Counted from the stretch's first letter, positions 25,686-36,384 are shown. The stretch: DNA of 43,508 bases from Flavobacteriaceae bacterium (GCA_017858055.1 JAFMCA010000019.1:1-43508), one strand, 5' to 3'. Numbers and translations: made by a program. Notes: a model not told the origin generated them from the letters alone.

Positions 25686-28534
25686 GTTACGGTATTAAGT
25701 TGTAGTTCTAATTCTTTTGCAAGAAAACGTGCTGTATGACTTCTCTCAACATGAATAAGCTCTTCTGGTTTTCCGCTAAACAGCAATTCACCCCCTTTGC
25801 TTCCGCCCTCAGGACCGATGTCAATGATATGGTCTACTTGTTTTATAACGTCTAAGTTATGTTCAATAATCAAAACCGTATTTCCTTTATTGACCAATCG
25901 ATTAAGCACCCCTAATAGAACACGGATATCCTCAAAATGGAGGCCTGTAGTAGGTTCATCTAAAATGTAAAAAGTATTTCCAGTATCTTTTTTAGAAAGT
26001 TCACTTGCTAACTTGATTCGTTGAGCTTCTCCACCGGAGAGGGTGGTTGAGGATTGCCCTAGGGTAATGTATCCCAACCCAACATCTTGTATCATTTTTA
26101 ATTTTCGATAAATTTTGGGCAATGCTTCAAAAAAGTCACAAGCTTCATTGATGGACATGTTTAAAACATCTGATATCGATTTTCCTTTAAAACGAATTTC
26201 TAAAGTTTCTCGATTAAAACGCCTTCCTTGGCAACTTTCGCATTCCACATAAACATCAGGTAGAAAGTTCATTTCAATGACCTTCATTCCACCCCCTTGG
26301 CATGTCTCACAACGACCACCAACCACGTTAAAACTAAACCGTCCCGGTTTATAACCGCGGATTTGCGCTTCGGGAGTTAAAGTAAAGAGGTTACGAATTT
26401 CACTAAAAACACCGCAATAGGTTGCTGGATTACTTCTCGGGGTTCGTCCAATAGGACTTTGATTGATATCGACAACTTTGTCAATATATTTCAAGCCTGA
26501 AATTTTTTTGTAGGGTAGGGGAACCTTGACACCGTTAAAAAGGTGTTCATTTAATATCGGATAAAGCGTTTCGTTTACCAAAGTTGATTTTCCACTTCCT
26601 GAGACTCCTGTTACACCAATCATGATTCCCAAGGGGAATTCCACATCGATATTCTTTAAATTGTTACCTGTGCAACCTTCAAGGAAGAGGCTATTTCCAT
26701 TGCTTTTTCTTCTTTTAGTAGGAATTTCAATCAGCAGCTTACCACTTAAATATTGGGAAGTCAGCGTATTTTGTTTTAATGTTTCTGAGGGAGTTCCTTG
26801 TGAAATGATTTCACCGCCATTTTTACCCGCAAAAGGTCCCATGTCAATAAGATGATCTGCACTCAACATCATGTCTTTGTCGTGTTCAACTACTATTACA
26901 GAATTTCCTAAATCTCTTAAAGCGAGTAGAGATTGGATTAATCGATCATTATCGCGTTGATGAAGACCAATACTGGGTTCGTCAAGGATATAGAGTACAC
27001 CAACCAATTGCGAGCCGATTTGGGTAGCTAATCGAATACGCTGAGCTTCTCCACCCGATAGCGATTTAGACGATCGGTTTAATTGTAAATAATCCAAACC
27101 AACATTTAAAAGGAATTCAAGGCGTACACGAATTTCCTTTAAAATCTCGGTGGCTATCTTTTTCTCATTCGCATTTAAACTTTGGTCAAGTTCAGAAATC
27201 CAAGTATATAAATCCTTTAAATCCATTCCCACCAAATCAGCGATATTGCAATTGTTGAGTCGGTAGTTTAGCGCCTCTTCTCGAAGCCGAGAACCCTTAC
27301 AGCCTTCACACAGATAACTGTCCATGTAATTGGATGCCCATCTTTTAATGCTTGCCGTAGCTGCTTCTTCGTAGGAAGATTCGATATAGTGTTCTAAACC
27401 TTCAAAATCAATTTTATAGGTTCGAGTAATTCCTAAAACCGCTGAGGGAATTTCAAATTTTTCTTGGCTTCCTTTCAAAATCACCTCCATTCCTTTTGTT
27501 GGAATTTTACGAATGGGGTCGGTTAATTCAAAATGGTAACATTTGGCAATGGTTTCAATTTGCTTATAGGTCCAACTCGTTTTTTTGGTTCCTAACGGAA
27601 CAAGTCCCCCTTGGGCTATAGAAATACTGTCGTCGGGAATTATTTTTTTTAAGTTTACTTTGTGCTGAACACCAAGACCTTTGCAAACCGGACACATACC
27701 TTTTGGCGAATTAAATGAAAAGGTATTGGGCTCGGGGATAGGATAGGAGATTCCTGAGGTAGGACACATGAGGTTTTTGCTAAAGTAGCGAGCTTTATTA
27801 TCCTCCAAACGCAAGACCATCATTACGTCCTCTCCATAATGCAATGCAGTGTTGAGGGATTCGTTAAGCCGTTTTAAAAAAGTTTCTTCTTTTTTGACAG
27901 TAAATCGGTCGATAACCAATTCAATATCATGGGTCTTATATCGATCTACTTTCATTCCTGGGGTCAAATCTACCACCTGTCCATCCACACGTACCTTAGA
28001 AAAACCTTGTTTAGCAAGCGAGTCAAAAAGTTCTCTGTAATGTCCTTTTCTGGATTTAATGATAGGAGCCAGTAGAATTACTTTTTGTTCGAGATATTCT
28101 TCAAGTAGCAAGGATTGGATTTGTTCTTCATTATAACTAATCATTTTTTGATTGGTCACATAACTGTATGCGGTTCCAACACGAGCAAAGAGAAGTCGAA
28201 TGTAATCGTATAGTTCCGTGATGGTTCCAACAGTAGAACGAGGGCTTTTGGAAGTTGTTTTTTGCTCAATGGCAATTACAGGGGACAAACCGTCGATTTT
28301 ATCTACATCTGGACGTTCCATATTCCCCAAAAACTGACGTACATAGGCAGAAAAGGTCTCCATATAACGCCTCTGACCTTCAGCATAGAGTGTATCGAAG
28401 GCTAAAGAAGATTTTCCACTACCCGAGAGTCCAGTAATAACGACCAATTCGTTTCGAGGAATTTCTAGGTTGATATTCTTCAGGTTATGGACACGTGCCC
28501 CTTCAATACGAATGGTATTCGTTGTTTTTCTCAT
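25682..28534 (-). CDS. uvrA: Excinuclease ABC subunit A
   Basis: UvrA is the damage-recognition ATPase of nucleotide excision repair. The 950-residue protein has two ABC ATPase halves: Walker A GLSGSGKS at 35-42 and GVSGSGKS near 650, each with LSGGEAQR signatures. The C-terminal zinc finger CETC...CESC is intact. The first zinc module reads C257-P-T-S260 ... CPVC, so one of the usual four cysteines is a serine. The start is ATG at 28534, with a motif resembling a -7 element 13 bp upstream. It heads an operon with the LOG-like and M1-like genes. Confidence 0.96.
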   Translation of the reverse strand: MRKTTNTIRIEGARVHNLKNINLEIPRNELVVITGLSGSGKSSLAFDTLYAEGQRRYMETFSAYVRQFLGNMERPDVDKIDGLSPVIAIEQKTTSKSPRSTVGTITELYDYIRLLFARVGTAYSYVTNQKMISYNEEQIQSLLLEEYLEQKVILLAPIIKSRKGHYRELFDSLAKQGFSKVRVDGQVVDLTPGMKVDRYKTHDIELVIDRFTVKKEETFLKRLNESLNTALHYGEDVMMVLRLEDNKARYFSKNLMCPTSGISYPIPEPNTFSFNSPKGMCPVCKGLGVQHKVNLKKIIPDDSISIAQGGLVPLGTKKTSWTYKQIETIAKCYHFELTDPIRKIPTKGMEVILKGSQEKFEIPSAVLGITRTYKIDFEGLEHYIESSYEEAATASIKRWASNYMDSYLCEGCKGSRLREEALNYRLNNCNIADLVGMDLKDLYTWISELDQSLNANEKKIATEILKEIRVRLEFLLNVGLDYLQLNRSSKSLSGGEAQRIRLATQIGSQLVGVLYILDEPSIGLHQRDNDRLIQSLLALRDLGNSVIVVEHDKDMMLSADHLIDMGPFAGKNGGEIISQGTPSETLKQNTLTSQYLSGKLLIEIPTKRRKSNGNSLFLEGCTGNNLKNIDVEFPLGIMIGVTGVSGSGKSTLVNETLYPILNEHLFNGVKVPLPYKKISGLKYIDKVVDINQSPIGRTPRSNPATYCGVFSEIRNLFTLTPEAQIRGYKPGRFSFNVVGGRCETCQGGGMKVIEMNFLPDVYVECESCQGRRFNRETLEIRFKGKSISDVLNMSINEACDFFEALPKIYRKLKMIQDVGLGYITLGQSSTTLSGGEAQRIKLASELSKKDTGNTFYILDEPTTGLHFEDIRVLLGVLNRLVNKGNTVLIIEHNLDVIKQVDHIIDIGPEGGSKGGELLFSGKPEELIHVERSHTARFLAKELELQLNTVT

Positions 28535-28547
28535 AGCTTACAGACTG

Positions 28548-28555
28548 CAAAAATA
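28548..28555 (-). promoter_or_regulatory. Putative uvrA -7 element
   Basis: On the minus strand the bases read TATTTTTG, matching TAnnTTTG, 13 bp upstream of the uvrA ATG. The implied 5' UTR would be only about 7 nt. No -33 TTG is visible at standard spacing. Confidence 0.35.
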
Positions 28556-28591
28556 AGATAATATTACAGTCTTTCTAGTAAAGGAAACGAA

Positions 28592-30274
28592 TTAATAGAA
28601 TAGTACAGCCTTGTCATCTCCTCTAGGATCAGCGCCTGTAGTGATCTCATTTTCTTCCGAAATATGGATTCCATCCACCCTGCCGATGATGCGGCTGTAT
28701 TCCTCTTTGATGTCGTAACCTTTTGCCTGCATCTTTTGTATAAAACCCGCATCAAAACGTTTGGGTTCAAAAGTTACCAAGTCGGGCAACCACTGGTGGT
28801 GAAAACGAGGGGCGTTTACGGCTTCCTGAAGAGTCATTTCAAACTCGTACACATTTAAAATAGTTTGCAAAACAGAGGTAATGATGGTAGACCCTCCAGG
28901 AGTTCCAACAATCATAGACAATGCACCGTTTTTCAAGACAAGGGTTGGGGTCATTGCACTGAGCATGCGTTTTTCTGGAGCTATTGCGTTAGCTTTCCCT
29001 CCAAGGAGACCAAACATATTTGGAACTCCGGGCTTACTACTAAAATCGTCCATTTCATTGTTTAAAAAATAGCCCCCAGAATCTACAAATACTTTTGAAC
29101 CATAACTCCCGTTTAATGTCGTTGTAACGGCTACCGCATTTCCCATAGAATCCAATATGGAATAATGAGTGGTTTCTTCACTTTCTTCCCAAACGATGGT
29201 TCCAGGGTTGATGTCAGAGGATAAGGTAGCCCGATCAAAACTAAAAGTAGCCATCCTTTGGTTTAAATAATTTACGTCTAAAAGACTGTCTTTAGGGACT
29301 TGAACAAAGTCGGGGTCACCTAAATATAAACTTCGATCTGCGTAGGAACGACGTTCGGCTTCAACCATAATTTGAACTGCTTCCAATGAGTTTTGTTTGT
29401 ATTGTCCGATATCGAATGGCTCAATCATTTTCATAATTTGACCCAAACAGATACCACCACTCGAGGGCGGCCCCATGGTGTAGATATCTAAATCTTTATA
29501 TTTAAAATGGATGGGGTCCCTCCATACGGGTTGGTAGGCATTTAAGTCTGCAAAAGTTATTACCCCTCCCGTTTCTTGAACACGACTGATCAAGGCTTCA
29601 GCGTTCTTCCCTTGGTAGAATCCGGCGCTCCCTTGTTCAGCGATTCGTTCAAGGGTAATTGCAAGGGCATTATTTTTTACTAGATCTCCTGCTTTAAAAT
29701 TTTGAGCGTATAAAGTGTGTTCACCATTCATTTGAATGAATTCTTCTTTATTGCTCTCGAAACTCTGTTGCTGTTTTTCAGTAACTCGATATCCATTTCG
29801 AGCCAAATCAATTGCTGGCTGAACCAAATCTTTCCATGGAAGGCTTCCAAATCTTTGATGTATAGCTTCTAAACCTGCGACGGTTCCGGGAACGCCAACG
29901 GATAAACCTCCAAAAGTGCTTTTCTTGGGAATTACATTGCCTGATTCGTCTAAATACATCTCTGCATAGGCTGCTAAAGGTGCTTTTTCACGATAATCTA
30001 AACTTCCCATTTCTGAATTTGAATGGCGATATACTGCAAATCCTCCTCCAGCGATATTCCCAGCATTGGGATAGCATACCGCTAAAGCAAAATCGGTCGC
30101 AATCATGGCATCAAAGGCATTTCCTCCCTTTTTCATAATGGCTACCCCAATTTTTGAAGCTTCTTCTCTAGCACTAACTACAGCTCCTTTAGCTGGAGGT
30201 TCAGGTGCGCATGAAAATAGTAAACTGAATATTGAAAAGAGTAGGCCGTAACGGAAGGACAAATTACTTATCAT
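28592..30274 (-). CDS. ggt: Gamma-glutamyltransferase (GGT), lipoprotein
   Basis: This 560-residue N-terminal nucleophile hydrolase cleaves the gamma-glutamyl bond of glutathione and related compounds in the periplasm. The lipobox LFSC near residues 19-22 predicts lipidation. The autoprocessing and nucleophile threonine is T369 in TTHYS, so self-cleavage would give large and small subunits there. The GGTPGGSTI-like block (VGTPGGSTIITSV) and the NNEMDDFSSKPG lid region are typical. The ATG at 30274 overlaps the upstream ACP-phosphodiesterase-like gene by 4 bp. Its substrate could be glutathione or another gamma-glutamyl compound. Confidence 0.93.
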   Translation of the reverse strand: MISNLSFRYGLLFSIFSLLFSCAPEPPAKGAVVSAREEASKIGVAIMKKGGNAFDAMIATDFALAVCYPNAGNIAGGGFAVYRHSNSEMGSLDYREKAPLAAYAEMYLDESGNVIPKKSTFGGLSVGVPGTVAGLEAIHQRFGSLPWKDLVQPAIDLARNGYRVTEKQQQSFESNKEEFIQMNGEHTLYAQNFKAGDLVKNNALAITLERIAEQGSAGFYQGKNAEALISRVQETGGVITFADLNAYQPVWRDPIHFKYKDLDIYTMGPPSSGGICLGQIMKMIEPFDIGQYKQNSLEAVQIMVEAERRSYADRSLYLGDPDFVQVPKDSLLDVNYLNQRMATFSFDRATLSSDINPGTIVWEESEETTHYSILDSMGNAVAVTTTLNGSYGSKVFVDSGGYFLNNEMDDFSSKPGVPNMFGLLGGKANAIAPEKRMLSAMTPTLVLKNGALSMIVGTPGGSTIITSVLQTILNVYEFEMTLQEAVNAPRFHHQWLPDLVTFEPKRFDAGFIQKMQAKGYDIKEEYSRIIGRVDGIHISEENEITTGADPRGDDKAVLFY

Positions 30275-30855
30275 AAAGCATTGGTTTTTGATTTTGAAAA
30301 TTCAATTAAGGGGTCCATAAAGTTCAGAAAATGATTTTCAAAATAAGCGTATTTTTCTTCTAATTCGATGGTTGATCCAGCTAAATTAGAATTAAATCGG
30401 GTGCGCAGATCCATTTGAGCCAGAATTGCATTAAGCCCAACGATACTTTGGTATTGCTCAAACCAATTGTAGGTGGTCAATGCACTTATAAAACGATCTA
30501 ATTTTTCGGAAAAGGGAAGGTCTGTAGTTGTGAGTTTTGAATAAAAATCAGCAGAAAAATCAACTAAGGGAACCGCGTGAAAACGATCCCAATGTAATGC
30601 TAAAAAATGATCAAAATACATATCTACGATAACTCGGCTGTAATGCCTGTAGGTTGGGAAAAGCTCTGTAACACATGCTTTGAATAGGGGATGTGTATCT
30701 GTAAAATGATCTATCGCGTGATGCAGCTGGATTCCTTTTTGAACTTCTAAAGGGTACTCATGGATTTCATTGGATTTGATCTTGTCTGCAATAAGATTGC
30801 CTACCGCTAAGGGAAAATTATTCCCAGATAAAAAAACATGTGCTAAAAAGTTCAC
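30271..30855 (-). CDS. ACP phosphodiesterase-like protein (AcpH/DUF479 family)
   Basis: This 194-residue cytosolic protein of the AcpH family is an HD-like metal-dependent enzyme that can remove the phosphopantetheine arm from acyl carrier protein. The opening MNFLAHVFLS, VGNLIADKIK, the LHHAIDHFTDTHP metal-binding block, and the VDMYFDHFLA block are family signatures. The start codon is GTG at 30855. It overlaps ggt by 4 bp and lies 37 bp downstream of the RND adaptor gene, so it may share the pump transcript. ACP hydrolase activity is inferred from the family and not all members have been tested. Confidence 0.87.
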   Translation of the reverse strand: MNFLAHVFLSGNNFPLAVGNLIADKIKSNEIHEYPLEVQKGIQLHHAIDHFTDTHPLFKACVTELFPTYRHYSRVIVDMYFDHFLALHWDRFHAVPLVDFSADFYSKLTTTDLPFSEKLDRFISALTTYNWFEQYQSIVGLNAILAQMDLRTRFNSNLAGSTIELEEKYAYFENHFLNFMDPLIEFSKSKTNAL

Positions 30856-30892
30856 TAGAATCGTTTAACATTATACATATAGAATCCTAGAT

Positions 30893-32059
30893 TTACTCAG
30901 CAATTAATTGAAAAGTACCCTTCAGTAGAAATTGACTTTGAGAATCAAACTGCTCAGCATTTAAAATTTGCACATTTTTAGTATTTGATTCTCCTAATAT
31001 GACTTCCGATTTTTCAAAGGTATATTTTCCGTTGTCGTGTTCCATTAACTTGAGTACAAAGTTATTCCCATCCAGTTCTGCAATTGCTTCTTTTGGAAGT
31101 GCCATCGAGCGAATTGTTTTGGTTTGAATAAAGGCTTCAACATAGAGTCCAGGAAAAAAATGTGACTGTATGCTGTCTTTATAAATGTCAGCATGAACAT
31201 TGATTGTTCGAAGCTCTTTGTCAATCGACTTGTTTATTAGATGCACTTCTGCTTGATAAGTTGTTTGAGGATCATTTTGTAAAAAAAAGTCTATTGCTTG
31301 ACCTTCTTTCACGTGTTCAATATCTTTTTCAAAAATAAAAAGTTCTAGATGGAGCTCGTCTGCATTTACAATTGTCATTGCTTCTTGAGAAGCAGCTAAA
31401 TTTGAGCCTTTTACCGTTTTTATGGAACTTACATAACCCGAAATAGGGGCTTTGACAGCTAAGGTGCTTCTCATGTTGGAGGGAGTAAGTTGATCTGGAT
31501 CAATATTCATCAGTAGAAGTTGCTTCCCAATGGATTCCATTCGGAGGACCGTTTGTTGAAAATCTAACTCACTTTTTAGAAAACTTTTTTCAGAAGAAAA
31601 ATGCTCCTTTAAAAGATCTGCTTGTCTGTCAAATTCTGCTTTTAAGTTTTTTATCTGTCCTTTAGCACTGAGGTATTCTTCTTGTAGCTTTATAAACTCC
31701 GGGTTTTCTAGAGTAAAGAGATCCTGATTTTTGGTTACTTTGTTTCCGGGTAAAAGTTTAAGTTCTTTTACGCGTCCCCCAAAATAGGAACTAATAACCA
31801 CTTTATTTTCTGGAGGAACCTCAAAATATCCATTGGAATGAACAGATTCATTAAAAATATCCTCCATGAATCCCCCGGTTTGGAGTTGAACTGCTTCAAA
31901 TTGAATTTCACTGAGTTCAATATGATCTTCAGCCAAATTTGCTTCTTCATTTGGTGTTTTCTCGGTTTGATTACAGCTGAGTGAGGTCAGCAGCAATAAA
32001 AAAACTCCAAGGCCATAAAAAGCATTTGATTTGCTAAATGAATAGTTGGGCGTTTTCAT
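30893..32059 (-). CDS. RND efflux periplasmic adaptor (CusB/CzcB-like), lipoprotein
   Basis: This 388-residue membrane-fusion protein links an inner-membrane RND pump to an outer-membrane channel. A lipobox (LTSLSC, Cys at about 29) predicts lipid anchoring. An alpha-helical hairpin (about 120-190) sits between two lipoyl-like half motifs (YFGGRVKEL... and VKAPISGYVSSI). These are followed by beta-barrel and membrane-proximal domains. No long N-terminal His/Met metal-binding stretch is seen. The ATG at 32059 is 2 bp from the pump gene stop, so the two are co-transcribed. Substrate follows the pump, predicted divalent metals. Confidence 0.92.
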   Translation of the reverse strand: MKTPNYSFSKSNAFYGLGVFLLLLTSLSCNQTEKTPNEEANLAEDHIELSEIQFEAVQLQTGGFMEDIFNESVHSNGYFEVPPENKVVISSYFGGRVKELKLLPGNKVTKNQDLFTLENPEFIKLQEEYLSAKGQIKNLKAEFDRQADLLKEHFSSEKSFLKSELDFQQTVLRMESIGKQLLLMNIDPDQLTPSNMRSTLAVKAPISGYVSSIKTVKGSNLAASQEAMTIVNADELHLELFIFEKDIEHVKEGQAIDFFLQNDPQTTYQAEVHLINKSIDKELRTINVHADIYKDSIQSHFFPGLYVEAFIQTKTIRSMALPKEAIAELDGNNFVLKLMEHDNGKYTFEKSEVILGESNTKNVQILNAEQFDSQSQFLLKGTFQLIAE

Positions 32060-32061
32060 AA

Positions 32062-35000
32062 TTATTTGAGTAAATAGTTAATTTCCAAGACCGTTTTGTT
32101 GTAATTGAATAATGCAGTCAGATAATCGATTTCTATACGTGTTGCGTCTTCTAGGAGTTGTAGGTACTTAGAAAAATCAATTTCACCGTTTTGCAGGGCT
32201 TTTTCTGCAAATAGGAGGGTCTTTTCGGAGACTTCTTTTCCGTTTTCACGATAGTTGTTTAGCACGGCTTCATAACTTCTTAAAGAAGCTAAAAGGGTGT
32301 TATAATTCGTGTGGAGTGTTTTTTTAAACTGGGTTTTTTCTAAATTTCTAATGTCTTGAGTCGTTTTGGCTGCCTTAATCATTGACTTTTGTCCAAAAAC
32401 CCAAAGGGGTACTGCTACACCGACTTGGACTCCAGAATAAACGGCTGCATCAGGATAGGTATTTGTTCCTCTAAAAAAAGAAAGGTTGAGATCGGGAAGT
32501 AAACTTTGTTTTTCTAGTTGTAGTTCTTTTTGAGAGAGCACTAGGACATCGGAAAAATAATTGAGTCCAGCATGGGTGAGCGTATCTATTGTTTGAATCT
32601 TTAGTTGTTCCTCTAGTGGAGGGAGAATTTCAAAATCGCCATCGATTTGAAGTTTTTGCATTAAACCAAAACGAGCAGCGTTTAATTTTTCTTTGATTTC
32701 GATGGATTGTATAGCGATAGAATTTCTCTTAGCCTGACTATTCAATAGGTCGATTTCAGACACGCCACCCAATTTATACAATGCTGAAGATCCTTTTAGG
32801 AATTTTCCATAAAGACTATCCAACACCGTCTGTTTTTTCAAAATCGTTTGCCAATACAAAATCTCATGGTATTTCGTTCGTACCTCTTTGATTAGCTGTA
32901 ATTTGATCAATTCATATTCGTCTTCTGCCAATTGAATACGTTGTTGTAAAACCTTCCGTTGTGCGCCGTAAACGGTGGGGAACTTAATGGATTGATTGAT
33001 TCCCCAAACATCAAGAGGAAAATGATTAGGAGCAATGTTGTTTTGATCGTTATTGTAAAAAAGTTCCGTTTTATCTATAGAAAAAGCACTTGGGAGTAAC
33101 TGTTCTTGCCGTTCAATCTTTTTTAAAGCAACCTGTAATTCGGCATTATGGTCCATAGCAAGTTGAATTGCTTCCTCTATGGAGATCGATTGGGTTTGGG
33201 AAAAGGAATAGCATGGAAAAAGAATTAGAGCTAGTACAAATAAAGCCGAAGAGTTGATTTTAATATTAGGCTTAGGTCGTTCAAAATAGGCATAAAGCAC
33301 GGGTAAAATCAACAGGGTTAAAAGGGTTGCGCTAACAAGTCCTCCGACAACCACAGTGGCCAAGGGCTTTTGGACTTCGGCACCTGCAGAGGTAGAGATG
33401 ACCATCGGTAAAAATCCTAGGGCAGCAGCTAAAGCAGTCAATAAGACTGGGCGCAGTCTGTTTTGCGTGCCTTGGAGTATTACTTCTTGAATGTCCTGTA
33501 TCCCCGTTTTTTTCAAATGTTTGAATTCTTCTATGAGCACAATGCCATTCAAAACCGCAATTCCAAATAAAGCAATAAACCCAACCCCAGCAGAAATACT
33601 AAAGGGCATGTCTCGAATCACCAAGAAGAGCACTCCTCCAACTGTAGCAAAAGGAATGGCACTAAAAATGATTAATGCTTCTTTGATGGATTTAAAAGCA
33701 AAATATAATAAAATAAAAATCAAGGAAAGTGCTATGGGAACTGCAACAAGCAATCTGCTTTTTGCAACTCTTAAATTTTCAAATTGCCCTCCATAGTCTA
33801 TAGAATAACCCGGAGGAAGCTTGATGTTTTGCCTGATCACCGAACTGACATCTTCTACTACAGATTCTAAATCTCTATTTCTTACATTCACCCCTACAAC
33901 GATTCTTCTTTTTGTATTATCACGAGATATTTTTGCAGGCCCTGAGCTGTAATCGATTTGCGCCAATTCACTTAATGGAATAACGGTATTTTGAGAGGTG
34001 CGAACGGTAGTATTTTCAAGGGCTTGGTCACTACTACGATGGTTTTTTTCAAATCGAAGGACTAAATCAAATTGTTTTTCTCCTTCAAAAACAGTTCCGA
34101 TAGTTTTACCTCCAAAACCGGTAAGGATGATGTCGTTTACTTCTTGTATTGAAATGCCGTATTTAGCAAGTTTTAAACGATCGTATTTAACGGTCATTTG
34201 AGGCAATCCCACTATTTTCTCCACATTAACGTCGGCTGCTCCATCGATATCTTGGATTAATTTTTCTATTTCCAATGCTTTTTTGTAGAGGATATCGAGA
34301 TCTTCCCCAAAGATTTTAATAGCTAAATCTGCTCTAACCCCAGTAATTAACTCATTGAAGCGCATTTCAATGGGCTGGGTAAATTCATAGTCGATACCAG
34401 GAATAACGGACAAGGCCTCTTTAAACTTTTCTGCCAATTGGTCTTTCGTTTCAGCCGTGGTCCAGGCGGAAATTGGTTTGAGCTTGATGATGACATCGCT
34501 TTCTTCCATTGACATAGGGTCTGTAGGAACTTCTGCGGCTCCAATTCTACTCACCACTTGCTCCACCTCAGGGAAGGACTTTAAGATTTGTTCCATTTGA
34601 GTGGTCAAAGCTATGGTTTTACTCAGGGTCGTTCCCGTTTTGAGAACAGGTTGGATTACAAAATCCCCTTCATCCAGAGTAGGAACAAATTCTCCACCCA
34701 TTCGGGTAAATAAAAACAGTGCCGTGAAAAGTATGGATATGGTGATTCCCAAAGCGGTTTTTTTATTCGATAGAACACGAAGCAAAACCTTGCCGTAATA
34801 TTTTTTAAGCTGATTTAAATAGCGATACCCTCTGCTTTCTTTTTCGCTTTCAGAGGGTTTAATAAACAAGGAAGCCATTACAGGAACATATGTAAAACAG
34901 AGCACAATGGCCCCTAAAAGAGCAAAACAGAACACTAAAGCCATTGGGCGAAACATTTTTCCTTCAATCCCAACTAAGGTGAGTATAGGAATAAATACAA

Positions 35001-36384
35001 TAATGATAATAAGCTGACCAAAAACAGTAGCATGCATCATTTTTTGGGTACTGCTGACCGCAATTTCATCTCTTGTTTTTTGCCGTTCCTCTTTGGATTT
35101 TCCAAGTAACAAACTTTTACTTGACGTAATCTTAAATGCGATGTATTCTACGATAATAACACCACCGTCTATGATGATCCCAAAATCGATAGCTCCAAGG
35201 CTCATGAGATTTGCATCTACTCCAAAAAGATACATGAGCGATAAGGCGAAAAGTAAACAGAGAGGTATCATAGAAGCTACGACCAAACCTGATCTGAAAT
35301 TTCCCAAAAATAAAACGACAACAAAAACGACAATTAAAAACCCGAGGATGAGGTTTTCAGCTATGGTAAAGGTTGTTTTTTGGATCAATTCACTTCGTTC
35401 TAAAAAAGGGTTAATTCGAACGCCAGGAGGCAAGGAGGAGCGGATTTCTTTCACGCGCTGATTTACAGCATCGATAACTAGTTTAGAATCGGCACCTTTA
35501 AGCATCATCACTTGACCTAAAACTTTTTCGCCTTCTCCATTTCCTGTAATTGCTCCAAATCGAGCCGCATAACCAAAGGAAGTATTTGCAATATTTTTGA
35601 TAAAGATTGGAATTCCGTCCCGAGTATCCACTAAGGTGTTTTCAATATCTTCAATAGATTGAATTAATCCATCTCCTTTGATGAAAAAGGCTTGATCCCT
35701 TTTTTCAATGTAGCCTCCACCTACGATGGAATTGTTCTCTGAAAGCGCCTTATAGACCTGGGAAATCGAGAGGTTTATACTTTTTAATTTCTCAGGTTGA
35801 ATACTGACTTCATATTGTTTTAAATGCCCCCCCCAAGTGTTGACTTCTACCACACCCGAAATCCCTGAGAGTTGTCTTTTTACTACCCAATCTTGTATGG
35901 TTCTGAGATCACTTAAAGAATAGGTGTCCCTGTAAAGGCTATCTACTTCCAAAGTATATTGGTATATTTCACCTAGACCAGTAGAAATAGGCCCTAAAAA
36001 GGGTTTCCCAAATGCTTCGGGAATTTTATCTTCAGCATTTTTTAATTTTTCCGCAATCAATTGTCGCGGAATGTAGGTTCCAATTTGATCTTCAAACACA
36101 ACGGTTACTACGGACAATCCAAATTTGGATATGGATCGAATTTCCTTGACGTTCGGAAGATTTGCCATCTCCAATTCAATGGGATACGTCAGGAATTTCT
36201 CTACTTCTTCGGTTGCTAAATTTCTCGAAGTAGTCAATATTTGCACCTGATTATTAGTAACATCAGGTACCGAGCCAATAGGAATGTGTTTTAAAGAATA
36301 TAATCCATTAAAAACTATACCGGCAGTTAGTAAGATTACAAGGGATTTATAGCGAACACTTAATAAAATAATTTTATAGAGCAT
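32062..36384 (-). CDS. Heavy-metal efflux RND transporter fused to a TolC-type outer-membrane factor (CzcA/CusA-CzcC)
   Basis: This 1440-residue fusion has residues 1 to about 1030 as a complete CzcA/CusA-type RND pump, with N-terminal TM1, VPDVTNNQVQI, and the TM4 motif DFGIIIDGGVIIVEY near 399-413. The DFG-D-E form is associated with divalent-metal (Co/Zn/Cd/Ni) pumps rather than Cu/Ag pumps. After TM12 a hydrophobic stretch (about 1043-1062) ending in SFSQ resembles a signal peptide. The last ~380 residues form an outer-membrane factor with TolC-like helical repeats (SIEEAIQLA...). The frame opens with TTG at 36387, but the ATG at 36384 is preferred. The adaptor gene follows by 2 bp. Fused pumps of this kind occur in Bacteroidota. 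Confidence 0.93.
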   Translation of the reverse strand: MLYKIILLSVRYKSLVILLTAGIVFNGLYSLKHIPIGSVPDVTNNQVQILTTSRNLATEEVEKFLTYPIELEMANLPNVKEIRSISKFGLSVVTVVFEDQIGTYIPRQLIAEKLKNAEDKIPEAFGKPFLGPISTGLGEIYQYTLEVDSLYRDTYSLSDLRTIQDWVVKRQLSGISGVVEVNTWGGHLKQYEVSIQPEKLKSINLSISQVYKALSENNSIVGGGYIEKRDQAFFIKGDGLIQSIEDIENTLVDTRDGIPIFIKNIANTSFGYAARFGAITGNGEGEKVLGQVMMLKGADSKLVIDAVNQRVKEIRSSLPPGVRINPFLERSELIQKTTFTIAENLILGFLIVVFVVVLFLGNFRSGLVVASMIPLCLLFALSLMYLFGVDANLMSLGAIDFGIIIDGGVIIVEYIAFKITSSKSLLLGKSKEERQKTRDEIAVSSTQKMMHATVFGQLIIIIVFIPILTLVGIEGKMFRPMALVFCFALLGAIVLCFTYVPVMASLFIKPSESEKESRGYRYLNQLKKYYGKVLLRVLSNKKTALGITISILFTALFLFTRMGGEFVPTLDEGDFVIQPVLKTGTTLSKTIALTTQMEQILKSFPEVEQVVSRIGAAEVPTDPMSMEESDVIIKLKPISAWTTAETKDQLAEKFKEALSVIPGIDYEFTQPIEMRFNELITGVRADLAIKIFGEDLDILYKKALEIEKLIQDIDGAADVNVEKIVGLPQMTVKYDRLKLAKYGISIQEVNDIILTGFGGKTIGTVFEGEKQFDLVLRFEKNHRSSDQALENTTVRTSQNTVIPLSELAQIDYSSGPAKISRDNTKRRIVVGVNVRNRDLESVVEDVSSVIRQNIKLPPGYSIDYGGQFENLRVAKSRLLVAVPIALSLIFILLYFAFKSIKEALIIFSAIPFATVGGVLFLVIRDMPFSISAGVGFIALFGIAVLNGIVLIEEFKHLKKTGIQDIQEVILQGTQNRLRPVLLTALAAALGFLPMVISTSAGAEVQKPLATVVVGGLVSATLLTLLILPVLYAYFERPKPNIKINSSALFVLALILFPCYSFSQTQSISIEEAIQLAMDHNAELQVALKKIERQEQLLPSAFSIDKTELFYNNDQNNIAPNHFPLDVWGINQSIKFPTVYGAQRKVLQQRIQLAEDEYELIKLQLIKEVRTKYHEILYWQTILKKQTVLDSLYGKFLKGSSALYKLGGVSEIDLLNSQAKRNSIAIQSIEIKEKLNAARFGLMQKLQIDGDFEILPPLEEQLKIQTIDTLTHAGLNYFSDVLVLSQKELQLEKQSLLPDLNLSFFRGTNTYPDAAVYSGVQVGVAVPLWVFGQKSMIKAAKTTQDIRNLEKTQFKKTLHTNYNTLLASLRSYEAVLNNYRENGKEVSEKTLLFAEKALQNGEIDFSKYLQLLEDATRIEIDYLTALFNYNKTVLEINYLLK

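Noticed and set aside
23410-26530. Repeated GTAGGGTAGGGG sequence at about 23418 and 26512
   Set aside because: Both copies encode a Pro-Leu-Pro-Tyr-Lys stretch in unrelated genes; coincidence of coding sequence, not a repeat element.
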